Assembly (NCBI GenBank): GCA_022447275.1
Contig: JAKVBK010000032.1
Location: 1 to 32,773, forward strand
Source of the DNA: Oceanicola sp.
Lineage (GTDB): Bacteria; Pseudomonadota; Alphaproteobacteria; Rhodobacterales; Rhodobacteraceae
DNA: 32,773 bases
Reading direction: 5' to 3'
Position 1 is the first letter of the stretch. Every line of letters begins with the position of its first letter. Under the pieces are notes generated by a model, which ran no database searches, was not told where the DNA came from, and saw only the letters and a list, made by a program, of their open reading frames with translations. Positions 16,410-24,784 of the stretch are shown piece after piece. A program made the translations under genes and the position numbers.

Positions 16410-17464
16410 GCATGCTGGAGCGCACCGGGCTGGCAGCCCTGCGCCAGCTTGATCCTGAAACCGCCCACACCGTGGCGCTGCGCGCGTTGCGCATGGGATT
16501 GGCCCCCCTGCCCCGCCCCGTGCGTCACGACGTATTGAAAACGCAGATTGCCGGGCTCGATCTGGCCAATCCCGTGGGCCTTGCCGCGGGCTTTGACAAA
16601 AACGGTGTGGCCATGCACGCGCTGGCCCGGGCCGGGCTCGGGTTTATCGAAGTCGGTGCCACAACGCCCCTGCCCCAGCCCGGCAATCCCAAACCCCGGC
16701 TGTTTCGCCTGCCCGAGGACAAGGCTGCGATCAATCGTTTCGGCTTCAACAATGACGGTATGGCGGCGATGGCGCGCCAATTGGAGAAGCGGCCCCGCAA
16801 AGCAGTGATCGGCCTGAACCTTGGCGCGAACAAAACAAGCCCTGACCGGGCGCAGGACTATGCGCGCGTGCTTGAGACCTGCGGCCCGCATCTGGATTTC
16901 GCGACCGTAAACGTCTCCTCACCCAACACCGAAAAACTGCGCGATCTGCAGGGACGGGCAGCCTTGGACAGCCTTCTGAGAGGTGTGCTGGACGTGCGTG
17001 ACGGGATGGAACATCCGATCCCCGTGTTTCTTAAGATCGCCCCGGACCTGTCTGCGCCAGAGCTGGATGATATTGCCGGCATCGCACTTGAACTGAAGCT
17101 GGACGCGGTGATCGCCACCAACACCACCCTCGATCGGGCGGGGCTGAAAAACGCGCATGCCCAGCAGGCGGGCGGGCTGTCGGGGGCGCCGTTGTTCGAG
17201 AAATCCACCCGCATTCTAGCAGAACTGTATCGCCGCCTCGGCGATGCAGTACCGCTCATTGGCGTCGGGGGTATTGGTTCGGCCGAACAGGCCCGCATCA
17301 AGATCGAGGCCGGTGCCACCGCCGTGCAGCTTTACACGGCCCTGTCCTATCAGGGGTTGGGCCTTGTCACGCGCATCAATGCCGGGCTGCGGGATGCGGC
17401 GCAGGCGGCTGGCCTTTCCAACATTGCCCAGCTGCGCGGCACAGGCACACAGCACTGGACCTAA
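16406..17464 (+). CDS. pyrD: Dihydroorotate dehydrogenase, class 2 (quinone)
   Basis: This 352-residue membrane-associated FMN enzyme of pyrimidine synthesis oxidises dihydroorotate to orotate with quinone. Class 2 marks are the N-terminal helical extension (residues 1-45), [10 protein letters not shown] at 58-67, the segment [17 protein letters not shown] around 86-102, and NVSSPNT with the catalytic serine at 171-172. The FMN-phosphate motif GVGGI is near the C-terminus. The start codon overlaps the DUF952 stop. Two hairpins follow the gene. Confidence 0.97.
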   Translation: MSMLERTGLAALRQLDPETAHTVALRALRMGLAPLPRPVRHDVLKTQIAGLDLANPVGLAAGFDKNGVAMHALARAGLGFIEVGATTPLPQPGNPKPRLFRLPEDKAAINRFGFNNDGMAAMARQLEKRPRKAVIGLNLGANKTSPDRAQDYARVLETCGPHLDFATVNVSSPNTEKLRDLQGRAALDSLLRGVLDVRDGMEHPIPVFLKIAPDLSAPELDDIAGIALELKLDAVIATNTTLDRAGLKNAHAQQAGGLSGAPLFEKSTRILAELYRRLGDAVPLIGVGGIGSAEQARIKIEAGATAVQLYTALSYQGLGLVTRINAGLRDAAQAAGLSNIAQLRGTGTQHWT

Positions 17465-17488
17465 ACCAAAACGCGGCCCTCCCGCCCG

Positions 17489-17550
17489 GGCAATGCCGAT
17501 CCCAATCGGCTTGCCCCGTTGGGCCACGCGCCCTGCTGGCGCAGGGCGCG
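17489..17550 (+). terminator. Tandem hairpins after pyrD
   Basis: Two consecutive stems lie in the 156-bp gap. The first has GCCGAT/ATCGGC plus GGCAA/TTGCC arms with a single bulged T (17489-17500 with 17505-17515). The second is a perfect 9-bp stem CGCGCCCTG/CAGGGCGCG (17527-17535 with 17542-17550). Neither has a U tract. They could be a factor-dependent stop or an RNA element ahead of the amidotransferase gene. Confidence 0.5.
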
Positions 17551-17620
17551 GTTCCGCGCAGCGATGACGGCTTCCCTCTCGCACCTGCGCCCGCTACTGT
17601 CAGCCCAACGGAGGGTCTTC

Positions 17621-18322
17621 ATGCATATCGGTATCTTGCAAACCGGCCACGCCCCGGCGGAACTCATCCCGAGCCTGGGCGACTATGACACCATGTTCCA
17701 CAAGCTGCTGGAGGGTCAGGGGTTTGATTTCAGCACATGGAATGTCGTGGATATGGAGTTTCCAAACTCGGTCCATGCAGCGGATGGCTGGCTCATCACG
17801 GGCTCCCGGCATGGGGTTTATGAAGATCACATGTTCCTCGATCCGCTGATCCAATTCATTCAGGCAGCCTTTGCCGCCGAAGTGCCCATGGTAGGCATTT
17901 GTTTCGGACATCAGGCCATTGCAAAGGCCATGGGCGGGACAGTCGAGAAGTTTGAAAAGGGCTGGTCTGTGGGCCGCCAAGGCTATCAGATGGCCGGTGA
18001 AGAGATCATCATGAACGCATGGCACCAGGATCAGGTAACTGTCAAACCCGCCCTTGCCACCCGCATCGCCAGCAACGGTTTTTGTGAAAATGCGGGCTTG
18101 CTCTATGGCAAGCGCGCCTTGTCCCTGCAGCCGCACCCTGAATTCGATGACACCATGCTGGAAGGGCTGATCACCTATCGGGGCAGCGCGCTGTCCGAAG
18201 ACAGGCTAAGCTATGTGAAATCACAACTCGGCCAGCGCAACGACAATCGCAGGATTGCGGCCACGATCGCCGACTTCTTCAAATCAGCCCACGCCGATAC
18301 AACACAGGCCGTCGCATCATGA
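17621..18322 (+). CDS. Class I glutamine amidotransferase-like protein
   Basis: This 233-residue single-domain protein of the class I (triad) amidotransferase family resembles the GMP-synthase-type subunit. The nucleophile elbow is VGICFGHQAIA with Cys94; the other triad members are His172 and Glu174 in LQPHPEFD. It has no synthetase domain and is not GuaA. GGAGGG stands 5 nt before the ATG. The stop overlaps the start of the next gene (ATGA), a glutamine-synthetase-like ligase, so the products are made together. In polyamine and amine catabolism such a hydrolase could split gamma-glutamyl amides made by the partner, in the way PuuD follows PuuA, but it is not a PuuD orthologue by sequence. 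Confidence 0.85.
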   Translation: MHIGILQTGHAPAELIPSLGDYDTMFHKLLEGQGFDFSTWNVVDMEFPNSVHAADGWLITGSRHGVYEDHMFLDPLIQFIQAAFAAEVPMVGICFGHQAIAKAMGGTVEKFEKGWSVGRQGYQMAGEEIIMNAWHQDQVTVKPALATRIASNGFCENAGLLYGKRALSLQPHPEFDDTMLEGLITYRGSALSEDRLSYVKSQLGQRNDNRRIAATIADFFKSAHADTTQAVAS

Positions 18323-19674
18323 CACTTCTCGAACAACTTCCCCCCGCCGCCCAGACCTACCTTGATGGTCGCCGCCTCGATGAGGTGGAATGCGTGGTCG
18401 CGGATCTGGCCGGGATTGCGCGCGGCAAGGCGATGCCGGCTTCAAAGTTTGCGCGGCAGAGCCACTTCTACCTGCCAGATTCGATCTTTTTGCAGACGAT
18501 TACCGGAGATTGGGCCGATGTTGAGGGGCGCGCCTTTACGGAGCCTGACATGGTCTGCGTGCCCGACCTCTCAACCGCGACAGCCGCACCCTGGACCGCC
18601 GACTGGACGATCCAGGTCATCCACGACATCCAGCAGCACGATGGCAGCCCCGTGCCCTATGCCCCACGCAATGTTCTGCGCGCAGTGATTGCCCAATACC
18701 ACGCGCTTGGGCTCGAGCCGATCGTGGCCCCGGAGATGGAATTCTACCTGGTCGCGCCGAACACGGATCCGGGCAAGCCGATCGAGCCGCCGATGGGGCG
18801 CTCCGGACGGCCTGCGGTGTCGCGCCAGGCCTATTCCCTCTCGGCGATTGACGAGTATGGCCCTGTCATCGACGACATCTACGATTTTGCCGAGGCACAA
18901 GGCTTCGAGATCGACGGCATCCTGCAGGAAGGCGGCGCCGGCCAGATCGAGTTGAACCTCGCCCACGGAGACCCGGTGCGACTGGCTGACGAGATCTTCT
19001 TTTTCAAACGCATGATCCGCGAAGCCGCCCTGCGCCACGACTGCTACGCCACCTTCATGGCCAAGCCCATCGAGGCCGAGCCCGGTTCAGCCATGCATAT
19101 CCACCATTCGGTGGTTGATAGAGAAACCGGGGCCAACATCTTCTCGGACGCGCAGGGCAACGAGACCGAGCGCTTTCATCACTATATCGGTGGCCTGCAA
19201 AAGCACATGCCGGCCGCAACGGCCCTCATGGCCCCCTATGTGAACAGCTATCGGCGCTACGTGCCTGATCTTGCCGCACCGATCAATCTGGCTTGGGGGC
19301 GTGACAACCGCACCACCGGCCTGCGGGTGCCTGTATCTGGCCCCGAAGCGCGCCGCATCGAGAACCGGCTGGCGGGGATGGACTGCAATCCCTATCTCGC
19401 CATCGCCGCATCGCTGACCTGCGGCCTGTTGGGCATGCAGCAGCAAACGGCCCCGACCGCAGAATATGTGGGCGATGCCTATGAAAGCGGGGCAGATGAT
19501 ATCCCCCGCACATTCGGCGCAGCACTCGGACTTTTTGCCGAGGCCGAGGATCTGCACAAAGTGCTCGGGGAAGATTTCTGCAAGGTTTACAGCACGGTCA
19601 AAGGTCTGGAATATCAGGAGTTTCTGCAGGTTATCAGCCCGTGGGAACGCCAGCACCTGCTCACCAACGTGTGA
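18319..19674 (+). CDS. Glutamine-synthetase-family gamma-glutamyl ligase (PuuA/GlnT-like)
   Basis: This 451-residue ATP-dependent ligase of the glutamine synthetase family would join glutamate to ammonia or an amine. Metal-site and substrate motifs are present: APEMEFYLV with Glu139 and Glu141, GGAGQIELNLAHGD near 206, GSAMHIHHS with His260, NSYRRYVP at 309-316, NRTTGLRVP at 330-338, and RIENRLAGMDCNPYL near 346. The N-terminal part is shorter and divergent compared with GlnA, and the C-terminal adenylylation tyrosine loop of GlnA is not evident. This favours a specialised ligase such as gamma-glutamylputrescine synthetase. Coupling to the amidotransferase supports that. A methylamine route (GmaS) is less likely because no N-methylglutamate genes are adjacent. 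Confidence 0.85.
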   Translation: MTLLEQLPPAAQTYLDGRRLDEVECVVADLAGIARGKAMPASKFARQSHFYLPDSIFLQTITGDWADVEGRAFTEPDMVCVPDLSTATAAPWTADWTIQVIHDIQQHDGSPVPYAPRNVLRAVIAQYHALGLEPIVAPEMEFYLVAPNTDPGKPIEPPMGRSGRPAVSRQAYSLSAIDEYGPVIDDIYDFAEAQGFEIDGILQEGGAGQIELNLAHGDPVRLADEIFFFKRMIREAALRHDCYATFMAKPIEAEPGSAMHIHHSVVDRETGANIFSDAQGNETERFHHYIGGLQKHMPAATALMAPYVNSYRRYVPDLAAPINLAWGRDNRTTGLRVPVSGPEARRIENRLAGMDCNPYLAIAASLTCGLLGMQQQTAPTAEYVGDAYESGADDIPRTFGAALGLFAEAEDLHKVLGEDFCKVYSTVKGLEYQEFLQVISPWERQHLLTNV

Positions 19675-19932
19675 CCCCCGGCAAGCCGCGAGCGTGTTGA
19701 TTGAACGCAGACGGGCTTTGGCCCGAACGGGGCGGCTGGGCCCGGGCTGAAGGGCAATCAGAGGGTTGGGAAACCTCCGGCCTCAGATGTCATGGCACCT
19801 GCATATGCGGCGTCGGCAAGGCCACCATGCGATAGCCTACGGAAGCGGCCTCTACAGCCGGGTATCGCCACAGGATCGGACAGCAGACCGGGCGCTAGGC
19901 AGATCGGGCGTGGCGCGCGGAACTGGCCGGGC
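19675..19932. other. Gene-free interval between the ligase gene and phaR
   Basis: A 258-bp convergent gap. I see a short 5-bp hairpin (19712-19716 with 19721-19725) and other GC-rich partial repeats but no U-tract terminator and no coding frame with family resemblance. Confidence 0.5.
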
Positions 19933-20490
19933 CTACTTGCCCATCCGTGCAAGTTTTGCCTGAAGTTCGGCCAACTCGCGCTTGATATCGTTGAGATCAT
20001 CCCCGCTGTCGCTCGGCTCCGGCGTGGCGGATCCGGGCGCGCCCCAGCTGCCGGACATGCCGCCCGTCATCGCCTTGAGGAACATTTCCTGCTGCGCCTT
20101 CATCGCCTCATAGCCGGGCATGGTCGACATGGGATTCATCTTCTCCATGTTTTCCATCATTTTCGACTGTCCGTCGCGCAGCATCTCAAAGGAGGCCGCC
20201 AGGAATTGCGGCACAACCGAGCCAACCTGGCCCGTGTAGCTGCGCACCAGATCCGTCAGCACATTGGTGGGCAGAACGTTGTCGCCGCGGCTTTCGTGTT
20301 CGGCAATGATCTGCAAAAGGTACTGGCGGGTAAGGTCATCGCCTGACTTCAGATCCACGATCTGCACTTCCCGTCCGGCCCGGATGAACCCCGCAATATC
20401 TTCCAGCGTGACGTAATCGCTGGTTTCGGTGTTGTAGAGCCTCCGGCTGGCATAGCGCTTGATCAAGAGCGGTTTGTCTGTCTCTGCCAC
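19933..20490 (-). CDS. phaR: Polyhydroxyalkanoate synthesis repressor PhaR
   Basis: This 185-residue regulator binds both PHA granules and DNA; when granules form it leaves the DNA and phasin is expressed. The N-terminal DNA-binding domain is recognisable from LIKRYASRRLYNTETSDY (residues 9-26) and runs to about 60, followed by the PHB-accumulation domain. The C-terminus has a short charged helix (DIKRELAELQAKLARM). The start is GTG at 20490: GGAGG lies 8 nt upstream and the frame upstream of it is not conserved. Two operator-like sites lie in its own leader. Its position beside phaP and phaC agrees with the function. Confidence 0.95.
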   Translation of the reverse strand: MAETDKPLLIKRYASRRLYNTETSDYVTLEDIAGFIRAGREVQIVDLKSGDDLTRQYLLQIIAEHESRGDNVLPTNVLTDLVRSYTGQVGSVVPQFLAASFEMLRDGQSKMMENMEKMNPMSTMPGYEAMKAQQEMFLKAMTGGMSGSWGAPGSATPEPSDSGDDLNDIKRELAELQAKLARMGK

Positions 20491-20505
20491 GCGGCGTCCT
20501 CCCTG

Positions 20506-20516
20506 CTGCGGTGCAA
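20506..20516. promoter_or_regulatory. Candidate PhaR operator, phaR proximal
   Basis: CTGC-GGT-GCAA, one mismatch to CTGC-N3-GCAG. It contains TGCGGTGCA, identical in reverse complement to the core of one phaP site. It begins 16 bp upstream of the phaR GTG, next to the ribosome site, fitting autorepression. Confidence 0.65.
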
Positions 20517-20561
20517 CACACGCTAGGACACTGTCGCCGAAATGAAAAGCGCTTTGCCCAG

Positions 20562-20572
20562 TTGCGGTGCAG
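20562..20572. promoter_or_regulatory. Candidate PhaR operator, phaR distal
   Basis: TTGC-GGT-GCAG, one mismatch to the palindrome and with the same 9-bp core as the proximal site. The two are 56 bp apart, start to start. Confidence 0.65.
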
Positions 20573-20743
20573 AAAGAAAACCGCCGGGCCTGACAGGGAC
20601 GCAGGGCAATGCGCGGCAAACCGTGGGGCGCAAAGTGCCAACGGCCCGATTTGGGAGGCCCAATCCGTCCGCGTAACGCGACAAAAGCGGCTGATCCGAG
20701 CGCTGCGGCCCGTCCGGAGCGGTTTCAGAAGGATCCGCGCATG

Positions 20744-20778
20744 AAAAAAGGACGTGTCCGGGAGAGAACACGTCCTTT
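20744..20778 (-). terminator. Rho-independent terminator of phaP
   Basis: A perfect 11-bp stem AAAGGACGTGT with its complement (20747-20757 with 20768-20778) and a 10-nt loop. The A run at 20744-20749 gives a U run on the minus strand. It lies about 50 nt after the phasin stop and separates phaP from phaR. Confidence 0.92.
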
Positions 20779-20827
20779 CCTGTTTGCGCCCTAAAGGGAG
20801 AGGGAGGCGCAAATTCGATGGCTTGCC

Positions 20828-21274
20828 TTACTTGGCAGTTGCCTTCTTGGCAGCAGCAGTCACCTCGGTGGTGGCCTTCTTGACAGCGGCAGTGGCGTCT
20901 TCGGAGAAGTCCTTGCCGGCGGCGAGCATCAGCTCGACGGTTTCCATCTGCACTTTCTTGGCAACCTCAGCGTAGGAAGCCATGTGCTCGGCAACCAGCT
21001 CTGCCTGCGAGGAGGCAAAATCGGTCATTGCTTTGGTGTAGTCAGTCGGCTCGTCCTTCACCTTGGCCATTTCGCCAAACTTGGACAGCGTGTCTTTGGT
21101 GAACTTTGCGGACAGCTCGGTGGACTTCTCAGCTGCCTCAAGGGCCACTTTCGACATCTTCTCGGCCAGTGCGGCCTGAGTTTTGAACGCGTCCTGCATG
21201 GCGGTCGCGTCGATCGGGAACGATGCCATCATTTCCTGCATCATCTTGGTCATGTCGTTGGTCTTGGTAGCCAT
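20828..21274 (-). CDS. phaP: Phasin, PHA granule-associated protein
   Basis: This 148-residue protein coats PHA granules. It is almost wholly helical and amphipathic, without Trp or Cys, rich in Ala, Lys, Met and Glu. It ends in a Lys/Ala tail (AAVKKATTEVTAAAKKATAK) common in rhodobacterial phasins. The ATG at 21274 has GGAG 9 nt upstream. It has its own terminator and its own promoter region with two PhaR-type operators, which is expected for a PhaR-repressed phasin gene. Sequence identity among phasins is low, so the call rests on composition plus context. Confidence 0.92.
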   Translation of the reverse strand: MATKTNDMTKMMQEMMASFPIDATAMQDAFKTQAALAEKMSKVALEAAEKSTELSAKFTKDTLSKFGEMAKVKDEPTDYTKAMTDFASSQAELVAEHMASYAEVAKKVQMETVELMLAAGKDFSEDATAAVKKATTEVTAAAKKATAK

Positions 21275-21335
21275 TGGTCTAATCTCCGTATTCGGTGGGT
21301 CCCGCCAGGGACTGACCCAGCGCTTATGTGGACAA

Positions 21336-21382
21336 TATCTACACGCTGCAGCGCAGCATTTCAAGTTTTTTCTGCACCGCAG
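21336..21382 (-). promoter_or_regulatory. phaP promoter with two PhaR-type operators
   Basis: On the minus strand TTGAAA (21359-21364), a 17-nt spacer, and TAGATA (21336-21341) form a plausible sigma-70-type promoter about 60 nt before the phasin ATG; the -10 box is weak. A perfect CTGC-N3-GCAG palindrome (CTGCAGCGCAG, 21346-21356) lies within the spacer. A second (CTGCACCGCAG, 21372-21382) lies 7 bp upstream of the -35. Repressor on these sites would block polymerase. Confidence 0.75.
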
Positions 21383-21450
21383 CAAAAGACACCAGAGGGG
21401 CCAATCATATAAAATACATGAAAATATTCAGAGTATCCGCTTAATATGCC

Positions 21451-21484
21451 AAAATGCCGCACCCGCGATATGCGGATGCGGCAT
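21451..21484 (-). terminator. Terminator after phaC
   Basis: ATGCCGCA and TGCGGCAT (21454-21461 with 21477-21484) form an 8-bp stem continued, after one mismatch, by CCGC/GCGG (21463-21466 with 21472-21475). On the minus strand it is followed by TTTTGG. It lies about 34 nt after the phaC stop and before the phaP promoter. Confidence 0.75.
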
Positions 21485-21517
21485 GACAATTTCTTTCGGG
21501 CAACTCGCGCGAAAGCG

Positions 21518-23344
21518 TTACTTCGCCTTCACCGTTTCAGAGCGCACATAGGTGCCTGGTGCCGGAGCGATGGGCGCAAAATCCGGGTGGCTGCCCGGCA
21601 CACGGGCCGGCACTTTGGCACCCGATCGTTTGGCGAGCCACGCCCCCCAACGGGGCCACCACGAGCCCTCATTGAAGGTGGCCGCCTCTTGCCAGTCCTC
21701 TGGCGCAGCACTCAGATCGGTATTCGTGTAATGGCCGTATTTCTTTTTGCTCGGCGGGTTCACGATGCCGGCGATATGGCCAGACTCAGACAAGATGAAT
21801 GTTTTCTGCCGCGACCCCATCTGCTGCACGCCCCGGTAAGAGGATTTCCACGCCGCAATATGATCGGTTTCGCAGGCGATCGCACATAGCGGCACATTCA
21901 CATCCTTGATCGACACCTCTTCCCCGCAAATCGGGAAGCTGGCAGCCGCAAACCTGTCGGCTTGGCACAGGCCTCTGAGGTATTCCACGGCCATCTTGGC
22001 AGGCAGGTTGGTGCCATCCCCGTTCCAATAGAGCAGATCAAAGGCCGGGGGCGCTTCCCCCATCATGTAGCTTTTGATGGCCGGGCCATAGATCAGATCG
22101 TTGCTGCGCAGATAGGAGAAGGTGCGCGACATGTAGAAGCTGTCCAATACGCCGTGCTTGTCGACCTCTGCCTCAATCGCATCCACGAAATCATTGTTCA
22201 GGAATACGCCGACCTCGCCTTGGTCGGAGAAATCCGTGAGGGTTGTGAACAGCGTTGCAGAGCGAACAGATTTGTCCCCCCGCTTCTTCATCAGCCCCAA
22301 TGTCAGCGAAAGGGTGGTGCCCGCGATGCAGTAACCCACCGCATTGACCTTGTCTTCGCCGGTGATCTTTTTCACGCAGTCGATCGCAGTGAGGTAGCCT
22401 TCCTCAACATATTGATCCATGCCCACCTCCGCGTAGGAGGCATCTGGATTGACCCAGGACACAACAAACAATGTGAAGCCCTGATCCACGATCCATTTGA
22501 TCAGGCTGTTTCTCGCCTTGAGATCGAGGATGTAGAATTTGTTGATCCAAGGCGGGAAGATCACCAGCGGGGTCCGGTACACCTGTTCCGTTGTCGGCGT
22601 GTATTGGATCAGCTCGAACATGCGGTTGCGAAAGACCACTTCGCCCTGTGAGGTGCCGATATTTTCGCCAACCGTGAAGGCATCCTTATCCGCAAGCGTC
22701 ACCACCAAATCACCGTCATTGGCTTCGAGGTCCCGCACGAGGTTTTCCAGCCCGTCGATCAGTGACTGGCCTTCCGTTTCCACGGCCTTGGCCAGCGCGT
22801 CGGGATTGGTGCCCAGAAAATTGGCGGGGCTGAGCATATCCATGATCTGGTTGGCGAAGTAATCCAGCCGAACCTTATCCTGGTCCTCAAGCCCCTCGAT
22901 ATCCTGAATCGCGCCCTGAATCGCTTCGCTGGACAGCAGATACTGCTGCTTGATGTAGTTGAAATAGGGATGGCGATCCCAGAGTTCTCCGGAAAACCGC
23001 TTGTCGCGCCCTGTATTGTCTTCAGGGGCCGCAAAATTGCCCGACAGTAGGGCACGATTGGCGTCCGTATGGTGCTTCAGCGTCTTGCTCCACCACGTGA
23101 TCTGATGCTCGAGCAGCTTGCTGGGATTCGACATCATCTCGGTCATGTAGGCCGTGCTCGCCTTCACATACAGGTCTGGCGCCGGGCCTTGCAGGCCCAT
23201 TGGAACACTGCGCTGGTGTGAGATTGCGGCCACCACGCGGCCGCTCAACTCTTCTATGCGCTTGAGATTTTGCGCCAGGACGTCGATTTCGGCCGTGGCG
23301 TCCTCGACGTCATGGGGACTTTGCTCGATTTGATTAGTTGTCAT
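21518..23344 (-). CDS. phaC: Class I polyhydroxyalkanoate synthase
   Basis: This 608-residue cytoplasmic polymerase makes polyhydroxyalkanoate from hydroxyacyl-CoA. The lipase-box-like motif GYCIAG carries nucleophile Cys339; Asp494 (CETDH) and His523 (ESGHIAG) complete the triad. The N-terminal PhaC domain (about 60-230) and PPWINKFYILDL near 264-275 are typical of class I enzymes, and no phaE partner is needed. Length is normal. It is divergent from phaZ over 98 bp containing a PhaR-like site. The ribosome site AAGGAAG is about 9-11 nt before the ATG. Adjacent phaA/phaB genes are not in this window. Confidence 0.97.
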   Translation of the reverse strand: MTTNQIEQSPHDVEDATAEIDVLAQNLKRIEELSGRVVAAISHQRSVPMGLQGPAPDLYVKASTAYMTEMMSNPSKLLEHQITWWSKTLKHHTDANRALLSGNFAAPEDNTGRDKRFSGELWDRHPYFNYIKQQYLLSSEAIQGAIQDIEGLEDQDKVRLDYFANQIMDMLSPANFLGTNPDALAKAVETEGQSLIDGLENLVRDLEANDGDLVVTLADKDAFTVGENIGTSQGEVVFRNRMFELIQYTPTTEQVYRTPLVIFPPWINKFYILDLKARNSLIKWIVDQGFTLFVVSWVNPDASYAEVGMDQYVEEGYLTAIDCVKKITGEDKVNAVGYCIAGTTLSLTLGLMKKRGDKSVRSATLFTTLTDFSDQGEVGVFLNNDFVDAIEAEVDKHGVLDSFYMSRTFSYLRSNDLIYGPAIKSYMMGEAPPAFDLLYWNGDGTNLPAKMAVEYLRGLCQADRFAAASFPICGEEVSIKDVNVPLCAIACETDHIAAWKSSYRGVQQMGSRQKTFILSESGHIAGIVNPPSKKKYGHYTNTDLSAAPEDWQEAATFNEGSWWPRWGAWLAKRSGAKVPARVPGSHPDFAPIAPAPGTYVRSETVKAK

Positions 23345-23366
23345 AACCCGGCTTCTTCCTTAAATT

Positions 23367-23377
23367 CTGCACAGCAA
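23367..23377. promoter_or_regulatory. Candidate PhaR operator between phaC and phaZ
   Basis: CTGC-ACA-GCAA differs from CTGC-N3-GCAG at one base. It starts 23 bp upstream of the phaC start, just above its ribosome site, and 66 bp upstream of the phaZ start. It could act on either gene; a single imperfect site is weaker evidence than the phaP pair. Confidence 0.5.
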
Positions 23378-23442
23378 CCTAGTGCCGCCGTATCGGGGGA
23401 GCAAAGCGACACGTTGTTCCGCCAAGACGGTTAGGAGATACG

Positions 23443-24705
23443 ATGAAGTATATGGTGACGTATGACCTCATGGAAAGCATGCGGGTCACGAACCAATGGC
23501 TGGGCGCTTCCGCCAAAGCCATGTTCAGCTATCCAGCGTTCGGACTGACGACCAACCCGCTTGCCCAGCTAACGGCGGCTTGGGGTGAGGTCACCGAGCG
23601 CAGCTTTGCCCGCATGGTGGCCAAGCCCGACTGGAATATCGCCTCCGTGGTGGGAGAAGACGGGCGCGATCATCTGGTCAATATCGAGACAGCGATCGAA
23701 CGCCCCTTTGGCGATCTGCTGCATTTCGCCGTGCAGGGCCGCGAAGAGTTGCCGCGCAAGGTATTGCTCGTGGCGCCGATGTCCGGCCATTACGCGACGC
23801 TTCTGCGCTCGACCGTCGTGTCGCTGCTGCCCGATTGTGAGGTCTATATCACCGACTGGCACAACGCGCGCGATATTCCCGTCTCTGCGGGCACGTTCGA
23901 TGTGGAAGACTATACGCTCTATCTGGCAGACTTCATGCGCCATCTGGGCCCGGACACCCATGTGATTGCCGTGTGTCAGCCAGCCCCCCTGGCCCTTGCG
24001 GCAACCGCCTACCTCGCCGAGGAAGACCCGAGCGCCCAGCCCAACTCGCTGACCCTGATCGGCGGCCCGATCGACCCGGAAGCCGCCCCCACTGAAGTGA
24101 CCGATTTCGGCCGCACCGTGACAATGGGCCAGCTCGAAAACCATGTGTTGCAGCGAGTCGGCTTTAAATATGCGGGCGCAGGGCGGATGGTGTATCCGGG
24201 GCTGCAACAGCTTGCTTCATTCATGGCCATGAATTCAGAGATGCATTCCAAGGCCTTCTTCGATCAGATTTTGCGCACCGCCAAGGGCGAAGCGCAGGAG
24301 CATGACCGCCACAACAAATTCTACGACGAATACCTCGCCGTGATGGATATGACGGCTGAGTTTTACCTGTCGACGGTGGAGCGGGTATTCAAGAAGCGCG
24401 AGATTGCGACGAACACCTTCACGGTCAACGGCAAGCCCGTCGACATCTCAAAGATCACAGATGTGGCGGTGAAAACGGTTGAAGGATCCAAGGACGATAT
24501 CTCGGCCCCTGGCCAGTGCATCGCGGCGCTTGATCTGCTGACCGGCCTGCCCGACAGCAAAAAAGCCAGCCATCTGGAAGAGGGTGCGGGCCATTATGGC
24601 ATTTTCGCAGGCAAGAGCTGGCGCAACAACATCCGCCCGCTTGTGCTTGAATTCATCGATGCGAACATGACCCACACCCGCCGTCGGATGTCTGTCGTCA
24701 GCTAA
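23443..24705 (+). CDS. phaZ: Intracellular poly(3-hydroxybutyrate) depolymerase
   Basis: This 420-residue intracellular depolymerase mobilises stored PHB. It has an alpha/beta-hydrolase core without a signal peptide. The nucleophile is Cys178 in IAVCQPAP, as in the intracellular PhaZ family, where cysteine replaces the serine of secreted enzymes. GAGHYGIF near the C-terminus supplies the probable catalytic His. AGGAG stands 6 nt before the ATG. It is divergent from phaC, the usual alphaproteobacterial layout, so synthesis and breakdown share a control region. Confidence 0.95.
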   Translation: MKYMVTYDLMESMRVTNQWLGASAKAMFSYPAFGLTTNPLAQLTAAWGEVTERSFARMVAKPDWNIASVVGEDGRDHLVNIETAIERPFGDLLHFAVQGREELPRKVLLVAPMSGHYATLLRSTVVSLLPDCEVYITDWHNARDIPVSAGTFDVEDYTLYLADFMRHLGPDTHVIAVCQPAPLALAATAYLAEEDPSAQPNSLTLIGGPIDPEAAPTEVTDFGRTVTMGQLENHVLQRVGFKYAGAGRMVYPGLQQLASFMAMNSEMHSKAFFDQILRTAKGEAQEHDRHNKFYDEYLAVMDMTAEFYLSTVERVFKKREIATNTFTVNGKPVDISKITDVAVKTVEGSKDDISAPGQCIAALDLLTGLPDSKKASHLEEGAGHYGIFAGKSWRNNIRPLVLEFIDANMTHTRRRMSVVS

Positions 24706-24716
24706 GGCGGTGCGCA

Positions 24717-24746
24717 GGCAAGCTGCTTCTCGCGAAGCAGTTTGCC
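24717..24746. terminator. Stem-loop between convergent phaZ and hydrolase genes
   Basis: A 13-bp stem with one G-T pair (24717-24729 with 24734-24746) and a 4-nt TCGC loop lies in the 79-bp gap between two converging stop codons. It has no U tract on either side. The strength and position suggest a shared RNA 3'-end or a barrier to read-through. Confidence 0.65.
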
Positions 24747-24784
24747 CGCTGCAGGTGTGCGTTGGTCTGCGGAGCGCTGCGCGC

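Noticed and set aside
17621-18322. Calling the amidotransferase GuaA or PuuD
   Set aside because: There is no synthetase domain for GuaA, and the sequence around the nucleophile resembles GMP-synthase-type amidotransferases, not PuuD.
21518-23344. A possible 229-codon plus-strand gene inside phaC
   Set aside because: It is antisense to the catalytic core of PhaC and lacks a ribosome site or family match.
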